A DNA stretch of 64,000 nt from positions 1,690,159 to 1,754,158 of the forward strand of contig NW_004624882.1 in assembly GCF_000247695.1 (NCBI RefSeq), read 5' to 3'. The notes below the pieces were generated by a model. That model was not told where the DNA came from, did not search any database, and worked only from the letters and a program-made list of their open reading frames with translations. Below, piece after piece: positions 47,921-60,209 of this stretch (position 1 is the stretch's first letter; every line of letters starts with the position of its first letter). The position numbers and the translations under genes are program-made. Origin of the DNA: Heterocephalus glaber. Its lineage: Eukaryota; Chordata; Mammalia; Rodentia; Bathyergidae.

Positions 47921-49106
47921 AATGGGCACAAATAGGACTGCAGCTTTCATGGTGCTGGTGATTCATGACATCTAAGAGGACCAGGGCCCATGTGTACAGT
48001 CCTACGTACAGCTTTGGGTAGGATGGGGGTTGGTATAAGGACTGGGGACCTGCATAAGTGTGAAGAAGTGAAAAGCTATCATGGAGAGGGTGCTAGAGGA
48101 GAGACAAAGTGTTGCATGGAATATGTTGTTACAGTTGAAAGGACTGGACTAGACGTATATAATGAAGTAAAGACCTCAGAAAATTAGTGCTACTTGGCAC
48201 TATATGTAGTAGCATAAGACTATAAATGACCCAAATCTCCATCAGTATTCTCTGAGTCTGCAAAAACAGAGTGAGGACTACTTCTATATATCCTTGGGGA
48301 GCAGTCTCCAGAATACATTGTGAATTTAAAATCCAAGTAAAGCAAAGCACATTTTGTATGCTACTGTTTATTTTCAAAAACTGATATCTACATATACATA
48401 TACATACATACACACATACTGAATATTGAAAAATAATGAGATAGAAGGAAGAAAAATAAAAATAAAATAAAATTTTACCTATGAGGGAGAAATTGAACAA
48501 GGTAAAGAGAGAAGAGTTAGTCTTCCCTGAATAAATCTCATTTTGTAGATTTCACTTTGAAACTAGGTAAATATTTTGAATAGTTATTGACCAAAATTTT
48601 ATTCAATAAGGCCATTTTCATAAATCAAAAGCAAAGAGAGAGAAAACCATGAATTGAGCTAGTGGCCTACGAGTAAAGAAGGAAACACTTCAAGGAAATT
48701 TAAAGCACAGCAATTTAATTAAACATTACTAGTGGAATATATTCTAAGGACAAAGAACTGCAAATATGTTTAGCCATATTCAGTACAGATTGTTGTTTGT
48801 AGTGTTGGTACTATTATTTGAGATTGTGTATTATTTATGGGATGAACCCAAAGAATACTTATATTGGTGCTATTATAGATATTAGAAAGAAGCTACAGAT
48901 GTAAAATCAGCAAGGTTATATAAAAATCTTATAGTTTAAAATTTGAATTGAAAGTATGAAATCATGATGTATTTTATCTTCCAAATACATATTTCCTAAC
49001 TGAATAACCTCAAATAATAAAGGCTATCCTAGCAGTAATGCATGCTCCTAACTCCTCAATTTTAGATTCAAATACCATTTATTACAAAAGCAATCTGGAC
49101 TTTTAA
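47921..49106. other. Unique AT-rich sequence
   Basis: No gene or recognised repeat. The longest frame (48129-48500, minus, 123 codons) has hydrophobic and repetitive composition and no domain. Confidence 0.4.
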
Positions 49107-49503
49107 TGGTTTAAATATAAAATGTTCCCCCAAGACTCATGTATTGAGGCCTCAGTGACCGATGCAACAATTTAGAGATGGGGCCTACAGAGGCAACTGG
49201 ATCATTAACTATTCGGAGGTCTGGCAAAGTTGGTGGAAGTAGATCGCTGAGGACGTGACTTTGAAGGGTGTATCTCATCCCTGGTACCTTCCTCTCTTTC
49301 TGGCTATTTACCTTTTTTTGCTTCTTGGCTCCCATGAGGCGAGCAGCTTTGCTCCACCATGCCCTTTCACCAGGATGTTCTGCCTCACCTCAGGCCCACA
49401 GCAGTGGAACCTGCCAACTGAAACCTCTGAAACGATGAGCTAAAATAAACCTTTCCTCTTTTACATTGTCATTCTTAGATATTTTATCCCAGTGACCAAA
49501 AGC
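49107..49503 (+). mobile_element. ERVL-MaLR-type solo LTR
   Basis: Motifs in order: AATGTTCCCCCAAGACTCAT, CTGGTACCTTCCTCTCTTTC, TCCCATGAGGCGAGCAGC, CCTCACCTCAGGCCCACAG, AACTGAAACCTCTGAAACG, and AAATAAACCTTTCC. No viral coding region is present. Confidence 0.8.
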
Positions 49504-50471
49504 TTCTTGGAGAAATGGATGGTCCAGGGTTTGGGATGGGAAATGCATAAATGATGCCAAAACATCTTGTTATACCACAAGGCAAATTCACAATGATAGA
49601 AAAAAATGTCATTGGTCACTTTTGGTGCATACTAGGGAACCAACTAATCATTTAAAAAGCTGAAGTGTAAAGTGAAAGCCTAGGCATTTATTCGGCTTTT
49701 CATAAGAACTGCACACATTGTAAGAAATACCTGAGGGGAAGTTTTTTTCTTATGAAAATGCTGCGGTTAATAAATGAAGATGGAATGAAAGAATTAGAAT
49801 ATAACGATTTTCCATCACCTATTTAATTAATGTTTAAGTACGGATCGTCAATGGCTGCTGACACTAAACACACAGATAGTGTGTGCCTCCCAGTGGAAGT
49901 ACCTCCAATGAAATATTGTTCCCTCAAAAAAATTAACTAGAACCTTATCAAATTTAACAAATAAACCTGACTACTGTATTAATTCTCAGATAATACAGGG
50001 CAAGAAGAACATGTTAAATAACACAATAGGACCATGGCAAACAAAATAGGCAAACCTATAGCATTAGTAAAATATTTTTTCTAACCAATACATGAAAAGA
50101 AAGTAAAATTCTAGAGATCAAAAGAGATTTGAGAGACATATCAATCAACTGCTATGCATGTTCTCATTGGGATACTAATTTACTCAAACAAACAAAAACA
50201 TCCATGACACCACTGGGAAAAATTTGAACAGGGACTGGACATGTGATAGCATTAAGGAATTACTATCTTTCATGGGTATGATAAGTGTATTGTTATAAGA
50301 CATCCTGGAGATATATATTTAAAGACATGATTAAATTACATTTTGAGCTTTGCTTCACATAATCTAGGTGGGAGAGAAGGGTGCAGGTCATAGATAGAAA
50401 AGACTGGCCCTAAGTCAGTAGCTGGTGGGCCTGCAGGAGGGGTATACAGTATCCTTCTCTGATTGCATACC
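49504..50471. other. Unique AT-rich sequence
   Basis: No gene or repeat recognised. Confidence 0.4.
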
Positions 50472-50610
50472 TGGCTTCTGATTGCAATTTTTCAAAGGAT
50501 AAAGTTATTTATAAAAGTACAGTACAAAATGAAAAATAAGAAATATGTAAGTGCATTACTTACATGATAAATTAAGAAAACATGCGCACAAAACAATGCA
50601 CATTTTACAA
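50472..50610. repeat. 139-bp duplicated segment, copy 1
   Basis: Aligned with 51567-51704 with an offset of 1094-1095 bases. Shared tracts include TTGCAATTTTTCAAAG, AGTACAAAATGAAAAATAAG and GATAAATTAAGAAAACATGC. The differences are scattered. Both copies end at the same CATTTTACAAG motif. Confidence 0.85.
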
Positions 50611-50699
50611 GGATATATATAAATAAAGAAATATTTAGAAAATATGTTTCCCCAGTACCGAGAAAAAGGGAATATGTAAAATATATTCACATAAATATG

Positions 50700-50890
50700 T
50701 TCTAAAATATTTATATGCTATATATTCATTTACATTTATATACAATACAAAAGGGAACAAAATATATATGCATTTATGTGGACATACACAGATATATAGT
50801 ATATGCACATATACTTATATGCACTTTAAAAAATAGAATAAATTATACATACATGTACATAGATCCATATATGAATATTCATATCATGAG
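50700..50890. repeat. AT-rich low-complexity tract
   Basis: Alternating TATA, ATAC and CATA motifs without a stable period. Short frames here are composition artefacts. Confidence 0.7.
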
Positions 50891-51149
50891 GAAGTCTTAG
50901 GAGAACCAATGATTATAATGTTCTATAAATTTTAGAGTACTGTATTATTAAATCAGCCTTCTGCACCTAAGATCCAGAAGTAAAAACAAGTGTACATACA
51001 GAGAACAATTTGTTTTGTTCCATCATTTGGCTTACAAAATGAATATTTCTTAATAAATGGGTTGGAAAGTATTTCAAAGCTGAAGCCACAAACACATTAC
51101 TGTATTTCTTAGAGTTGTCATGCTATTCTGAAATATTCAATAGAAGTAC

Positions 51150-51445
51150 ACCTCAGTAAATCCCACATAAATCATTCCACTTTTTCCTATGAAAACTATT
51201 AGGTATAATGTCCCCTTTAAAAGTAAGCATTGCAGGGTAAAGAAGGGAATGGAACTAATATGAGAAAATGAAAAAATGGAAACAAAGTCTTTGTAAATGG
51301 GGAGGGATTGAGGGCTTGAAGGGAAGGCAGGGGAAGGGGAAAAAATAAGAACCAAGAGAGATTATGTAAAGGTGCAAATTTCCAATGATGAATGTCGTTA
51401 TATTATATACCTAAAATGTACCAATAAAATAATATTTAAAAAATT
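51150..51445 (+). mobile_element. L1 3' UTR fragment, sense
   Basis: Same 3' UTR as at 12.2-12.4 kb: GAAGGCAGGGGAAGGGGAA, AAATAAGAACCAAGAGAG, TACCTAAAATGTACCAATAA and an A-rich tail. The target duplication was not resolved. It lies between the two copies of the 139-bp duplication. Confidence 0.85.
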
Positions 51446-51566
51446 AATGTCAAAAAAAATAAGCATTGCATTCTTCAAGAAGATTCTAACATGTTTAAGG
51501 TTAGCTAACATCCTTAAGGATAAATGATTGCAGAGATTTTTTTTCCATTTAAACTTGGTGGATTCT

Positions 51567-51704
51567 GGCTTATGCTTGCAATTTTTCAAAGTAGAAAGTT
51601 ATTTTAAAAACTACAGTACAAAATGAAAAATAAGAAATATGTAAATACATTACTTATATGATAAATTAAGAAAACATGCTCACAAAATAGTGTACATTTT
51701 ACAA
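51567..51704. repeat. 139-bp duplicated segment, copy 2
   Basis: See the copy at 50472-50610. Sequence identity by eye is about 85-90 percent, so it is an older local duplication, not an assembly duplicate. Confidence 0.85.
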
Positions 51705-52199
51705 GCACTTATAGATAAGCCTCTATGTATACACTTGCCATTTGCCAATATGCAACTATACTTAATTACTTCCCTGTTAGAAAAGTATGTCACCAAATTC
51801 CAAAGAGTGTTTAAGAAAGATATCAACATCATATCTTTTGAATCTAACTAAAATGGACTCTGTCACATATGTAAATATTTAAGCTAGAATAACAAAAATA
51901 TTATAAATTCTCAGGTTAGGAGATATAAATCTCACTAACTTTAAATATTAGATCCATTAGTCTCCTTAATAACAAACCTAGCAGTCAAGTACATCTAGAA
52001 ATATTTTATGTTAAAATGGTAGATCAGGGAAATATTAATGGGTATTGTCAAAAGGAGTTGGAAAATGTTAGACTGAAAGCACAAGCAGCCTTCCTTTATT
52101 CAGACAAATAATGGTAACGAGGATTGTGATTTTCAAAAAAAAAAAGTAGAAAATGAGGCCAGTTTTCCTTGAAGCGTAATTCCTCTCACAGAGTTTTGT
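51705..52199. other. Unique AT-rich sequence
   Basis: Nothing recognised. Confidence 0.4.
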
Positions 52200-52545
52200 G
52201 TTGGACTAGTGTTTGGTAAAAGCGTTTGGGAAATGCTATCAGCACCTGGATACTGCCAGCAAGAGCAGCACAAAGCCCATTAAATCTTTTTGTAGCTCTG
52301 ATTCAGAACTTTCATTTTCTGAAACAGATGAAGCAGTTGGCAAATTTACAGAAAAAAAAATAATGACCATCTATGAAGACACATTCTGGGCTTTTGTATT
52401 AAAGAGCCTTTATACAAAATACAAACTTGTCTTCGGAACTAATCAAGAACAGGTACATCAATTTCAGCTATTGGAGATCAAGGAAAATGTTCTACAAGTG
52501 AATAATCTAATCTTATGGAAAATTAGAACAGTCAATAACAATTGA
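52200..52545 (+). other. Unrecognised 110-codon open frame
   Basis: Open from 52213 to 52545 in otherwise AT-rich sequence. The composition (runs such as KSSTKPIKSFCSSDSELSFS) is more protein-like than other frames in this window. No domain, signal peptide, membrane segment or splice-type flanks were recognised, and it has no upstream in-frame continuity. It may be a decayed exon or pseudogene fragment, or chance. I do not assign a function. Confidence 0.25.
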
Positions 52546-54134
52546 GAAATAGAGAGTATTTGCATGTGCACATTTTAAGAATCTAACCTGTGAAATAAAT
52601 TACATTTTTCCTCTCAAGAACTTGCAAAGAAGAGTCAGAGTTATTAGTACTTTTGAGCTGGCCCAGGAGAGGAGAGTTCTGAGGAGATAATAACTAGATA
52701 TTTACCTCACTGACGTAAATCAACCCGATGGAATCCTTAGTTATACAGACACACTTCTAGCTAGAAGTAATGGTTATTCTATGTAATAATCTGGGAAATT
52801 TTGTGTTTGTGAATATCTTCAGAAGAAAAGTTATTTTGCTAGTTGCAGCTCCATTAACCCAATACTGCATTTGAGCTAAAAACCAAGGGGAGAACAGGCA
52901 GTTAAAAAAATTTGTAAAGCAGTGATCCATGACCTGGAATTCTTAATGAATGAGTCTCCCTAGAAGTAGCTACTCTCCAGGAACTGCCCAGAGTGCTAAA
53001 CTGGCTAATTGGGAAACTCATGAAAGATCAAGCCCCATTAGCTATCTGAGCTGTTTTTGCTACTGGTTTAGCTGGAGCCAGCTACTCTCCCAGCCCATAC
53101 CTGCCTGGCTTGATTAAAACTCCACCTGCTGTTTGACCTACCCAGCTAACACCTAACCTTCCCCACTGCCCCTTCAACTGGTGCTCAGCACCCTACCAGT
53201 TCCAAGCAGATCAATTCTCATTCAATCAATTCACAGAGAAGTGGTGAAAACATTGGAAAGGGATGTTGTGCCTTAGTGACACCCTTTCATGAGAACTAGA
53301 GAACAGTAGAGAGAATTCAAAAGTAAATAGCATCATGTTAGCATATCACTAGGCAGTTGAGAAGTACCATTTCGGTAGAATTGGATATGATGCCAGACTC
53401 TAGCATTTAGTTATAATTTGGTGCAAAAAAACCCCTTTCTGAGCCTCAGAGCTCCAAAAGCATTAAATGACCACATGGCAATGAAAGAAGGACATGAGAA
53501 GTAAAAGCATAATAAAGAAGGCTGGATTTATACTCCAGTGAAAGAAGCCCCTCCTAAGAACCTTCTTAAGGATTATAAATTCCCTTAGAAAATCCTTTTC
53601 ATTTACCTCACTTTTCCTACCCTTTCTACAAGACCTAGCTATCCATGAGAATCCCTCATCTTTAATTAAGATTTGATGAAGCAATACCTTTCAGATATCT
53701 TACACTTCAATAATAACATGACAGTATAACTATGGGGAGAAACTTCATGTAAGAGTATCTGCATTAACAATGTAGTTAGTGATTTAACAAATTAAACCTT
53801 AAAGTCTACATTTCCTCCAATTTTGGAGTGGCACAGGGAAAAAAATGCTTAGAAATATATGAAGTCCATACTTAATGAACGTGCTCTCTAAAATTCTTAT
53901 AATGTATCATTGACAATTTTTAGTTCTCAAGAATGATTTATAGGTCATGAGAGGTCAGGAAATGGGCATAACATATTCAGAACCTCGTACCCTAGAGTCT
54001 TTCATTAAATGTCAATTTATTTTTGTCATGTAGAATCTTTTCTATTTGGCAAATTAGCTATCCTATGCCAACTTATTTAATTTGTAAAGCTGACATTAGG
54101 TAGGACATGAAGATTTTTGTTATTGTTGTTGTTG
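52546..54134. other. Unique AT-rich sequence
   Basis: No gene or repeat recognised in about 1.6 kb. Confidence 0.4.
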
Positions 54135-54218
54135 TTTTTGTGGTGCTGGGGATCAAACCCATGGTCTCATCCATGCTAGGCAATTACTGCACCACTGAGC
54201 TGCATCCCTAGTCCAATA
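54130..54218 (-). mobile_element. Old ID SINE
   Basis: Antisense: GGTGCTGGGGATCAAACCC, CCACTGAGCTGCATCCC, with an upstream TTG-rich tail. Confidence 0.75.
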
Positions 54219-54589
54219 TATTTTTTAAATTACTCATTTTCCCTAATTGTTAATTGTTTAGAATATATTCCAGTATTTTTTTCTGTTTAAACATTTTATA
54301 GAGATTAGTGGAATAATATTTCTTCTATACTTTGTATCACTTACCATTATGCCATAAATAGTTTGTCATAAAATTTCTGGCCTGAAAGCAGCTACAGATG
54401 AGATGAGATAAGATGTATAAGTAGGTGTCACTATGTTCCAATGTGACTTTATTTATGGACACTGGAAATTAAATCTCAACGTTCCTCACATTCCATAAAA
54501 TATTCTCCTTGTCCCTCAACAAGTCTTCAAAAGTGGTAAAGCCATCCTTATTTCTCAGCTATACAATAGCAGGTGGTGGACGGCAGATT

Positions 54590-54830
54590 TCTGACCTGTG
54601 CACGACAGTGGCAAAGACCATGGCTTTGGAGCCAAACCACTTGAGTTCACTTGGTAATGCTCTTTTCCAGTTGTGTGACCTTGGGCAAGTTATATGACAT
54701 TTTTGCACGTCAGCTCCTCAACAGTGGAATGGGAAAGGAGTAACCCTCTTTAGGACTGTTGAGAGAGTGACTTGAGCAGTAAAGGGCACCTAATAACTAT
54801 GTAATAAACCTTAACTGCTTTTATTCTTGG
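54590..54830 (+). mobile_element. MIR SINE
   Basis: CATGGCTTTGGAGCCAAAC, TTCCAGTTGTGTGACCTTGG, CAAGTTATATGAC, then ACAGTGGAATGGGAAAGG and ACTTGAGCAGTAAAGGGCAC, all in MIR order. Confidence 0.9.
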
Positions 54831-56610
54831 TCTTGTCATATTACACGTAAACCCCACCATGGGCACACATGTCTGGTGCCAGTGTTTGTTGGAAGGACAT
54901 GTGATCAGTGGACTCAGCTCCAAGGGGTTTGCTGAGTGGACTCACTTGCCAGTTCTGCTCCTGAAGTAGCAAGGTTAACATGAATGGAACCTAATATAAT
55001 GCTTCATGAAAAAAATATGGAAAAAGGCCTCTCTGGAGGATTTTCCCCAACTACAGCTAAATTATAGTGTGTGTTGAACAGTTACCACTTGTGGATAGGC
55101 CTGGAATTTTGCAACCATTTTTTACATTGCATCTATGGAAAAGCACATTCCATGTTCTGATTTCTGGTTTATAAACTAATAACTGAAATATGTTTTGGTC
55201 AAATGACAGACTGCTATAGAGCTGCTTATGGGCTAAGAGGACAAGAATAATGGCAGTTGGCAAGAAATGAAGCACTCACAATTTGGGACACAATATATTT
55301 CCCTAAATGATAGATATCATAAAACTTAAATTCATTAGAAAATAATGTGTCAAAATGTGGACCACTCTTTCATTGACATACTGAAATTGTAGCTCAAAAG
55401 GATGGTTTTAAATGGCACTGTTTCCAAGTTGCTTTTGTTCCAGCTCTAACTAGCAGAGGTATTAGGCAGAGAAGCTAAGTGTAGCACAATAAAGATAAGT
55501 CAAGTGGCTCATTGATAATTAGGGAGTTTTCATTTCTACTTTCTAGATGTGCTGCTGATTGGGACTTGTGCTTGGTTTTTCAATTTCCCTTAATCCATGG
55601 AGCCCTAAAGTGGAAAGAATACTTTAATGAAGGGGTGGCTCATGCCTTGAAGTGCAGAAGGATTACTCTGTGCCACCTCTCCCTCCTCCCTTCTGGTCAT
55701 TCAATTCACCATTAAGCATCTTTATCCTGCTCTTTCCAAACTAAGCCAAAATATAGGAGGTTTTAGCTGAAACCCCAGTCTGTGGGCTCATTAAAATAGC
55801 ACATAGAGCACATCTCCCTTGCCTGGCAACATACGCTACACAATTTCCCAGGGAGTTATGCCCGTTTGAATTAATTCTGGAAATTTATAGAGTTTTTCTT
55901 TTGTACTCAGTTCACGGCAACTGCCCTAGGGCACATACCATCCAGAGAGTCTTTGATGTATCTTATACTTTGGTCCGGATGACAGGGAGACATAAATGAG
56001 AAAAGCAGTTATTCCACAGATGATCTAGAGGGAATGTCGGAGTTTGACTGAGCCAGGGAGAGCATCTCTAGAATGAACAAAATTCTGTGATTCGGTGTGC
56101 TAACAGAAGGACCTGACAAGTTGAGGCAGCAGGCCATCATCCAAGGTAGAGAAGTCAATTAGATCAGATAGAAATATTCAAGACATGGTAGGTCTTGAGA
56201 ATATGAGAAAAGCAATATTTTACCAAGTTCAAAGATCTTGAAATTACACAGAAAGAGAGAGCATTTACAGTTGACTACAAAACTGTGGGAAAGCCAGTAA
56301 ACGGGGTGAGGTGTGCCATCTTTTGGGAGGAGAAAGGATTAGGTATTATACATAATTCACGACCAGAAAGCTGGGCTGCATATGTGCAAGCCTGGGAAGT
56401 GATGGGCTCATCTGCAACCCAGTAAGGTTCCTGAGAAAGAGCTTACAAGATCCTGGCTGAAATTGCTGGCTATTTAACATCTCCAGCATAGGCAGAAGGC
56501 ATCACCCAGACTTCCTGGGGCAAAATGACAGTGTGAGAAACATCAACTTAGATGTCTACCCTTCCAAGTCTGAACACTCCGTTGAAATATTGAGTACAAA
56601 GTCATCTCAG
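54831..56610. other. Unique sequence
   Basis: No gene or repeat recognised in about 1.8 kb. Frames near 55057-55275 and 55512-55715 have no domain. Confidence 0.4.
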
Positions 56611-56792
56611 GAAGGTGTGATGGTACAAGCCTGTAATCCTACCTACTGAGGAGGCTGAGGCAGGAGGACTGAAAGTTCAAGGCCAGCCTGGGCAATTTAG
56701 CGAGACCTTGTCTCAAAATGAAAAATAAAAAGCACTGGGGAATGTGGCTCAGTGGTAGAGCATCCCTGGCTTCAACCCAGTATTGAAAAAAG
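56611..56792 (+). mobile_element. B1-dID composite SINE
   Basis: B1 half: GTGTGATGGTACAAGCCTG, GAGGCTGAGGCAGGAGGAC, CAGCCTGGGCAATTTAGC. Linker CTCAAAATGAAAAATAAAAA, then dID half: GGGAATGTGGCTCAGTGG and CAACCCAGTATTG. Well preserved. Confidence 0.92.
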
Positions 56793-57500
56793 AAAAAGTA
56801 ACTGAGGCTGCATTTATCTTCCTGAGTGGCCAAATGTTTTTATCCCTGAGAAGCTTTAACACTGAAAGATTCAAAACCACAGGATTAATATTTCTTGGTT
56901 AAACCATCTGTACAAATTTGAGCTGTATGTGCTTGACAGCTTAGTTAAGAGAATTATGGCCTATTAAAATGATGGCTTGGGATTCCCAGATAATGTATAC
57001 AATTGAGTGTCTGTTTAGCCTTTTCATTTTAAATTGAAATCTAAATAAATATGTGTGTATATTAGAATTTTTTAAAAAATCAACTCATTTTGTTTCACTA
57101 CATTCATAAGTATTACTTATTAGCTCTGTAAGATATATTTAGACTCTAGGGAAGTTTTGTTAATTAATTAAGACATTGACTTTACAGCACATAAAAAGTA
57201 GAATATATATATCATATATACATACATCCACACTTCATTTAAATCTTTTAAAAATTTGAAGGTATTTAAATAATTGAGTATGTAAACTAGACCATTATTT
57301 AAAAGCCCCGTAAAGCAGATTGCTGAAATACACTATACTCTAGAAAGTGAATTTAAAAGACAGAATGAGAACAATTTGAGGTTTGTGATTTTAATGCATC
57401 GAATGACAATTATTTTAACAAAGCAATGTCCTTGGAGATACAAAGATCTTACGTTAACATGTGAAAGGTGATCACAATCCTATAAAGTGGCTCAGCTTGT
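56793..57500. other. Unique AT-rich sequence
   Basis: No feature recognised. Confidence 0.4.
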
Positions 57501-57511
57501 CATTAGTGCTT

Positions 57512-57602
57512 TTTTTTTTTTTTTTTTTTAGTACCAGGGATTGAACTCAGGACCTTGCGCTTGCAAGGCAGGCGCTGGAACCACTGAGCTAAATCCCTAG
57601 CC
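57512..57602 (-). mobile_element. Young ID SINE
   Basis: Antisense with a T run of about 20. Target duplication CATTAGTGCTT (57501-57511) and CACTAGTGCTT (57603-57613). It has the full young-type sequence GCTTGCAAGGCAGGCGCTGG. Confidence 0.95.
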
Positions 57603-57848
57603 CACTAGTGCTTCTTAAACAAATATATTTTATTAAAATTATTTCCTACTAGCAGGGACCTGTGGGCTAAGGCTTAGGTCAGAGGGAGAAGAGTAAAGTC
57701 CTTACCTTTGGAACAAAATTTAAGAGTGTCTGAAAGCTCCATAATCCAGATAAATAATATTTTAATTCAATATTTTAAAAAATCAAAATTAATGCAAAGA
57801 ATCCAATATGAATGGAATATTCAAATTTTAAATAGAGATTGAATCTGA

Positions 57849-57930
57849 GGGCTGGGGTATAACTCAGTGGTAGAGCCCTTGCCTACCATTCCTGAGACCC
57901 TGGGTTTGATCCTCAGCTCTGAAAAAAAAA
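57849..57930 (+). mobile_element. Older ID SINE with clear target duplication
   Basis: GGGCTGGGGTATAACTCAGT, AGAGCCCTTGCCTACC, GGGTTTGATCCTCAGC and an A run. Target duplication ATTGAATCTGA at 57838-57848 and 57931-57941 (identical). It has the classic A box GTGGTAGAG. Confidence 0.95.
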
Positions 57931-58011
57931 ATTGAATCTGACCCTGCACCTGCCTCACTTTAACCTCAGCCATGGTATGCCAACTGGTTTGTTTTGCCTT
58001 GCTGTTTTTGG

Positions 58012-58095
58012 TGCTGCTAAGAACCAAAGGGAAGTTTCCTTCATTGTGTATGTTGAACATGCACTCTACCATTGAGCTGTCCTCCCAGCCCCTGT
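58012..58095 (-). mobile_element. Degenerate ID-like SINE
   Basis: Antisense: GGTGCTGCTAAGAACCAAAG and CATTGAGCTGTCCTCCCAGC. Part of the middle is mutated beyond recognition. Confidence 0.55.
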
Positions 58096-58960
58096 ACCAT
58101 TTTATTTTTTTTAACTTGTATTTGTTTATTTTATGTTCCTAGCATCAGTTTTCAGAGGAACAAAAGCCCTAGGATTCTTTAGTTCACAGTCAAATTTGCA
58201 AGCACTGTCTTTTTCTCAGCTATCAAATTCCCTTAAGTGACCTTCCTTTCTGAAAAGCAGAAAACTTTTCTGCCCTGGTAAATGTGTTCACCAGTCCAAA
58301 TACTGACCCTTTTAGTTTCCAGAGATATTTCACTCTACTCTGGCGCAATTCCATCACTCCCTTCTCTCTGTTCAGGTTGAGGAGGTTTAAGAGGTTGTAC
58401 AGGGCCAGAGGGGCTCAGATATTCTTTAAAGTAACTTCTACCAGTTATAATAATTGTTTTTAATACTATTCAGTTTGTATAAACATCTATGTGAGTAATT
58501 CTTTAAATCTATATATCAAGATTAATCTTTTTTGTCCCTTGAATCTAGTGATTTTTTTCCTAATAACAGGTGTTACAATTGTTCATGTTTTACTATTTAC
58601 TATGGCTGCCTGGCCATTTAGTGTTGAGAATAAAGTTAATTTATAGGCGCTGTGCTAACTTTCTACCACATTTACCTTCTGGAGATGATTAGGAGATTTT
58701 AGTAAATCTATTGCTCTTTAATGGATTAGAAGTCATCTTAAGTAGTTCTCAGATAAGATATAATCGCATGTAGATATACTACAGGCTCATTTTAACTTCT
58801 GCAGAACTTATTTGTGAGTTGGTTACGTTATTCCTCACATATTTTCTGACTGTTGGGTTCCTTTCCAGTTTAAAGAAATTATATACTGTGGATCATAAAC
58901 AGTGTTCTGCCTTCCTACAACAGGCGTTCTGTCTTCAAGGAGGGAAACTGATTACAGTTT
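58096..58960. other. Unique sequence
   Basis: No gene or repeat recognised. Confidence 0.4.
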
Positions 58961-59420
58961 CTTAAGGGTTACTCCACACCAGGCAATGAGCAAAGCCTCT
59001 ATACACTTTGGGTCCCTTTATTTTTATAGCTATACTCTATGTCAAGGGTCAGCAAACTCTTTCTGTAAAAGATTAGATAATAAATAGTTTAGGTTTTGTG
59101 ATCTATGTTGTAACCAAATTGCCATTGTAGTGCAAAAGTAGACAGGGACAATATGTCAACACTGGGCCTGGCTGTGCTCCAAAAAAGTTTTATTGATGAA
59201 AATAAGCAGGAAGTTTGGCTTTAGTTTGCTGATTTCTGATCTAAATAAAGGAAAATTTCACCCATCTTGCAGATGAGAAAATTAATTCCAAAAGAAGTGA
59301 AATGATTTGGCCAAACTCCACAGTAAATATGAAGCTGACAATTGCACCTTGGTATCTGAACCTTGTTTGAGTCTAAAATCCCTGATCTTTCCATTGTGCC
59401 ATGCTGCTTTTGGGGGTCAA
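58961..59420 (-). mobile_element. MIR (antisense) split by a MER1-type element
   Basis: The left piece, 58961-59040, and the right piece, 59246-59420 (GATGAGAAAATTAATTCC, then CCATTGTGCCATGCTGC), are antisense MIR-like. They flank a complete MER1-like fossil. Confidence 0.65.
59043..59245 (+). mobile_element. MER1-type hAT-Charlie fossil
   Basis: AAGGGTCAGCAAACTCTTTC at the left, CAAATTGCCATTGTAGTGC, GGCCTGGCTGTGCTCC, and TTTATTGATGAAAATAAGC; the ends are near-complementary, as expected for short terminal inverted repeats. It is nonautonomous. Confidence 0.85.
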
Positions 59421-59662
59421 GTATTTGAACTTCTGTTTCGTGCTCCAGCAACCACGAGATTTGAATTCAGACACCCCTTCCCTCCTCCTTCTCGATCAGG
59501 GGGTCTTTGCACGTTTTGTGCCATGGACCCTTCTGACAGTCTAAGGAAGTCATAGGACCACTTCTGAGAATAAAGCTTATTCAGTGCACAAAATAAAATA
59601 AGCAGGATTACAAATATCGTTAAAATAAAGATATTAAAATACTATTTTGGAAGGTTATAGCA

Positions 59663-59807
59663 GAGCCAGGCATGCTGGTGCACACCTGTAATCCCAGCTA
59701 TTCAGGAAGCTGAGGCATGAGGATCAGGAGTTCAAGGCCAGCGTGAGCAACATAGTGAGAACCCGACTCAAAAACAAAACAAAATTTTTTTAAAAACATA
59801 AAAACAA
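59663..59807 (+). mobile_element. B1 SINE monomer
   Basis: AGCCAGGCATGCTGGTGCAC, TGTAATCCCAGCTATTCAG, AGTTCAAGGCCAGCGTGAG, then an A-rich tail. Target duplication AAGGTTATAGCA (59651-59662) and AAGGCTATAACA (59808-59819). It has no ID half, so it is a monomer rather than a dimer. Confidence 0.95.
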
Positions 59808-59869
59808 AAGGCTATAACACATTTTCCAACCTCAGCATTGTGATCATTTTGGGCTGGAAATTCTTTTTT

Positions 59870-59968
59870 TTTTTCTTTTTCTTTTTTTTTTTTGGTACCG
59901 GGGATCGAACTTGGGTCCTTGCGCTTGCCCGGCAGGCGGTGAAACCACTGAACTAAATCCCCCGGTCC
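59870..59968 (-). mobile_element. Young ID SINE
   Basis: Antisense. Target duplication CTGGAAATTCTTTTTT at 59854-59869 and 59969-59984 (identical, 16 bp). GTACCGGGGATCGAACTTGG and CCACTGAACTAAATCCCC mark its boxes. Among the youngest insertions in the window. Confidence 0.96.
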
Positions 59969-59984
59969 CTGGAAATTCTTTTTT

Positions 59985-60209
59985 GTGGGGACCTGTCTAG
60001 TTCAATGTAAGACGTTTTTCAGTATAACTGCCCTCTGTTTGCCATATTGGCTGTTAAGCAAGGCAAACTTCTCTCCTTGTGGGAGGCAAAGCAGCTGTCC
60101 TTTCAAAAGTTGTTTTTCTTTTTCTTTCAGCTAAGACTGGAGAAACAAGAAACCACCTGAGGTCAAGAAGTCACTCCCACTCATTCTTCTATGCTCTGCA
60201 TACATACAA
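59985..60209. other. Unique sequence
   Basis: No feature recognised. Confidence 0.4.
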
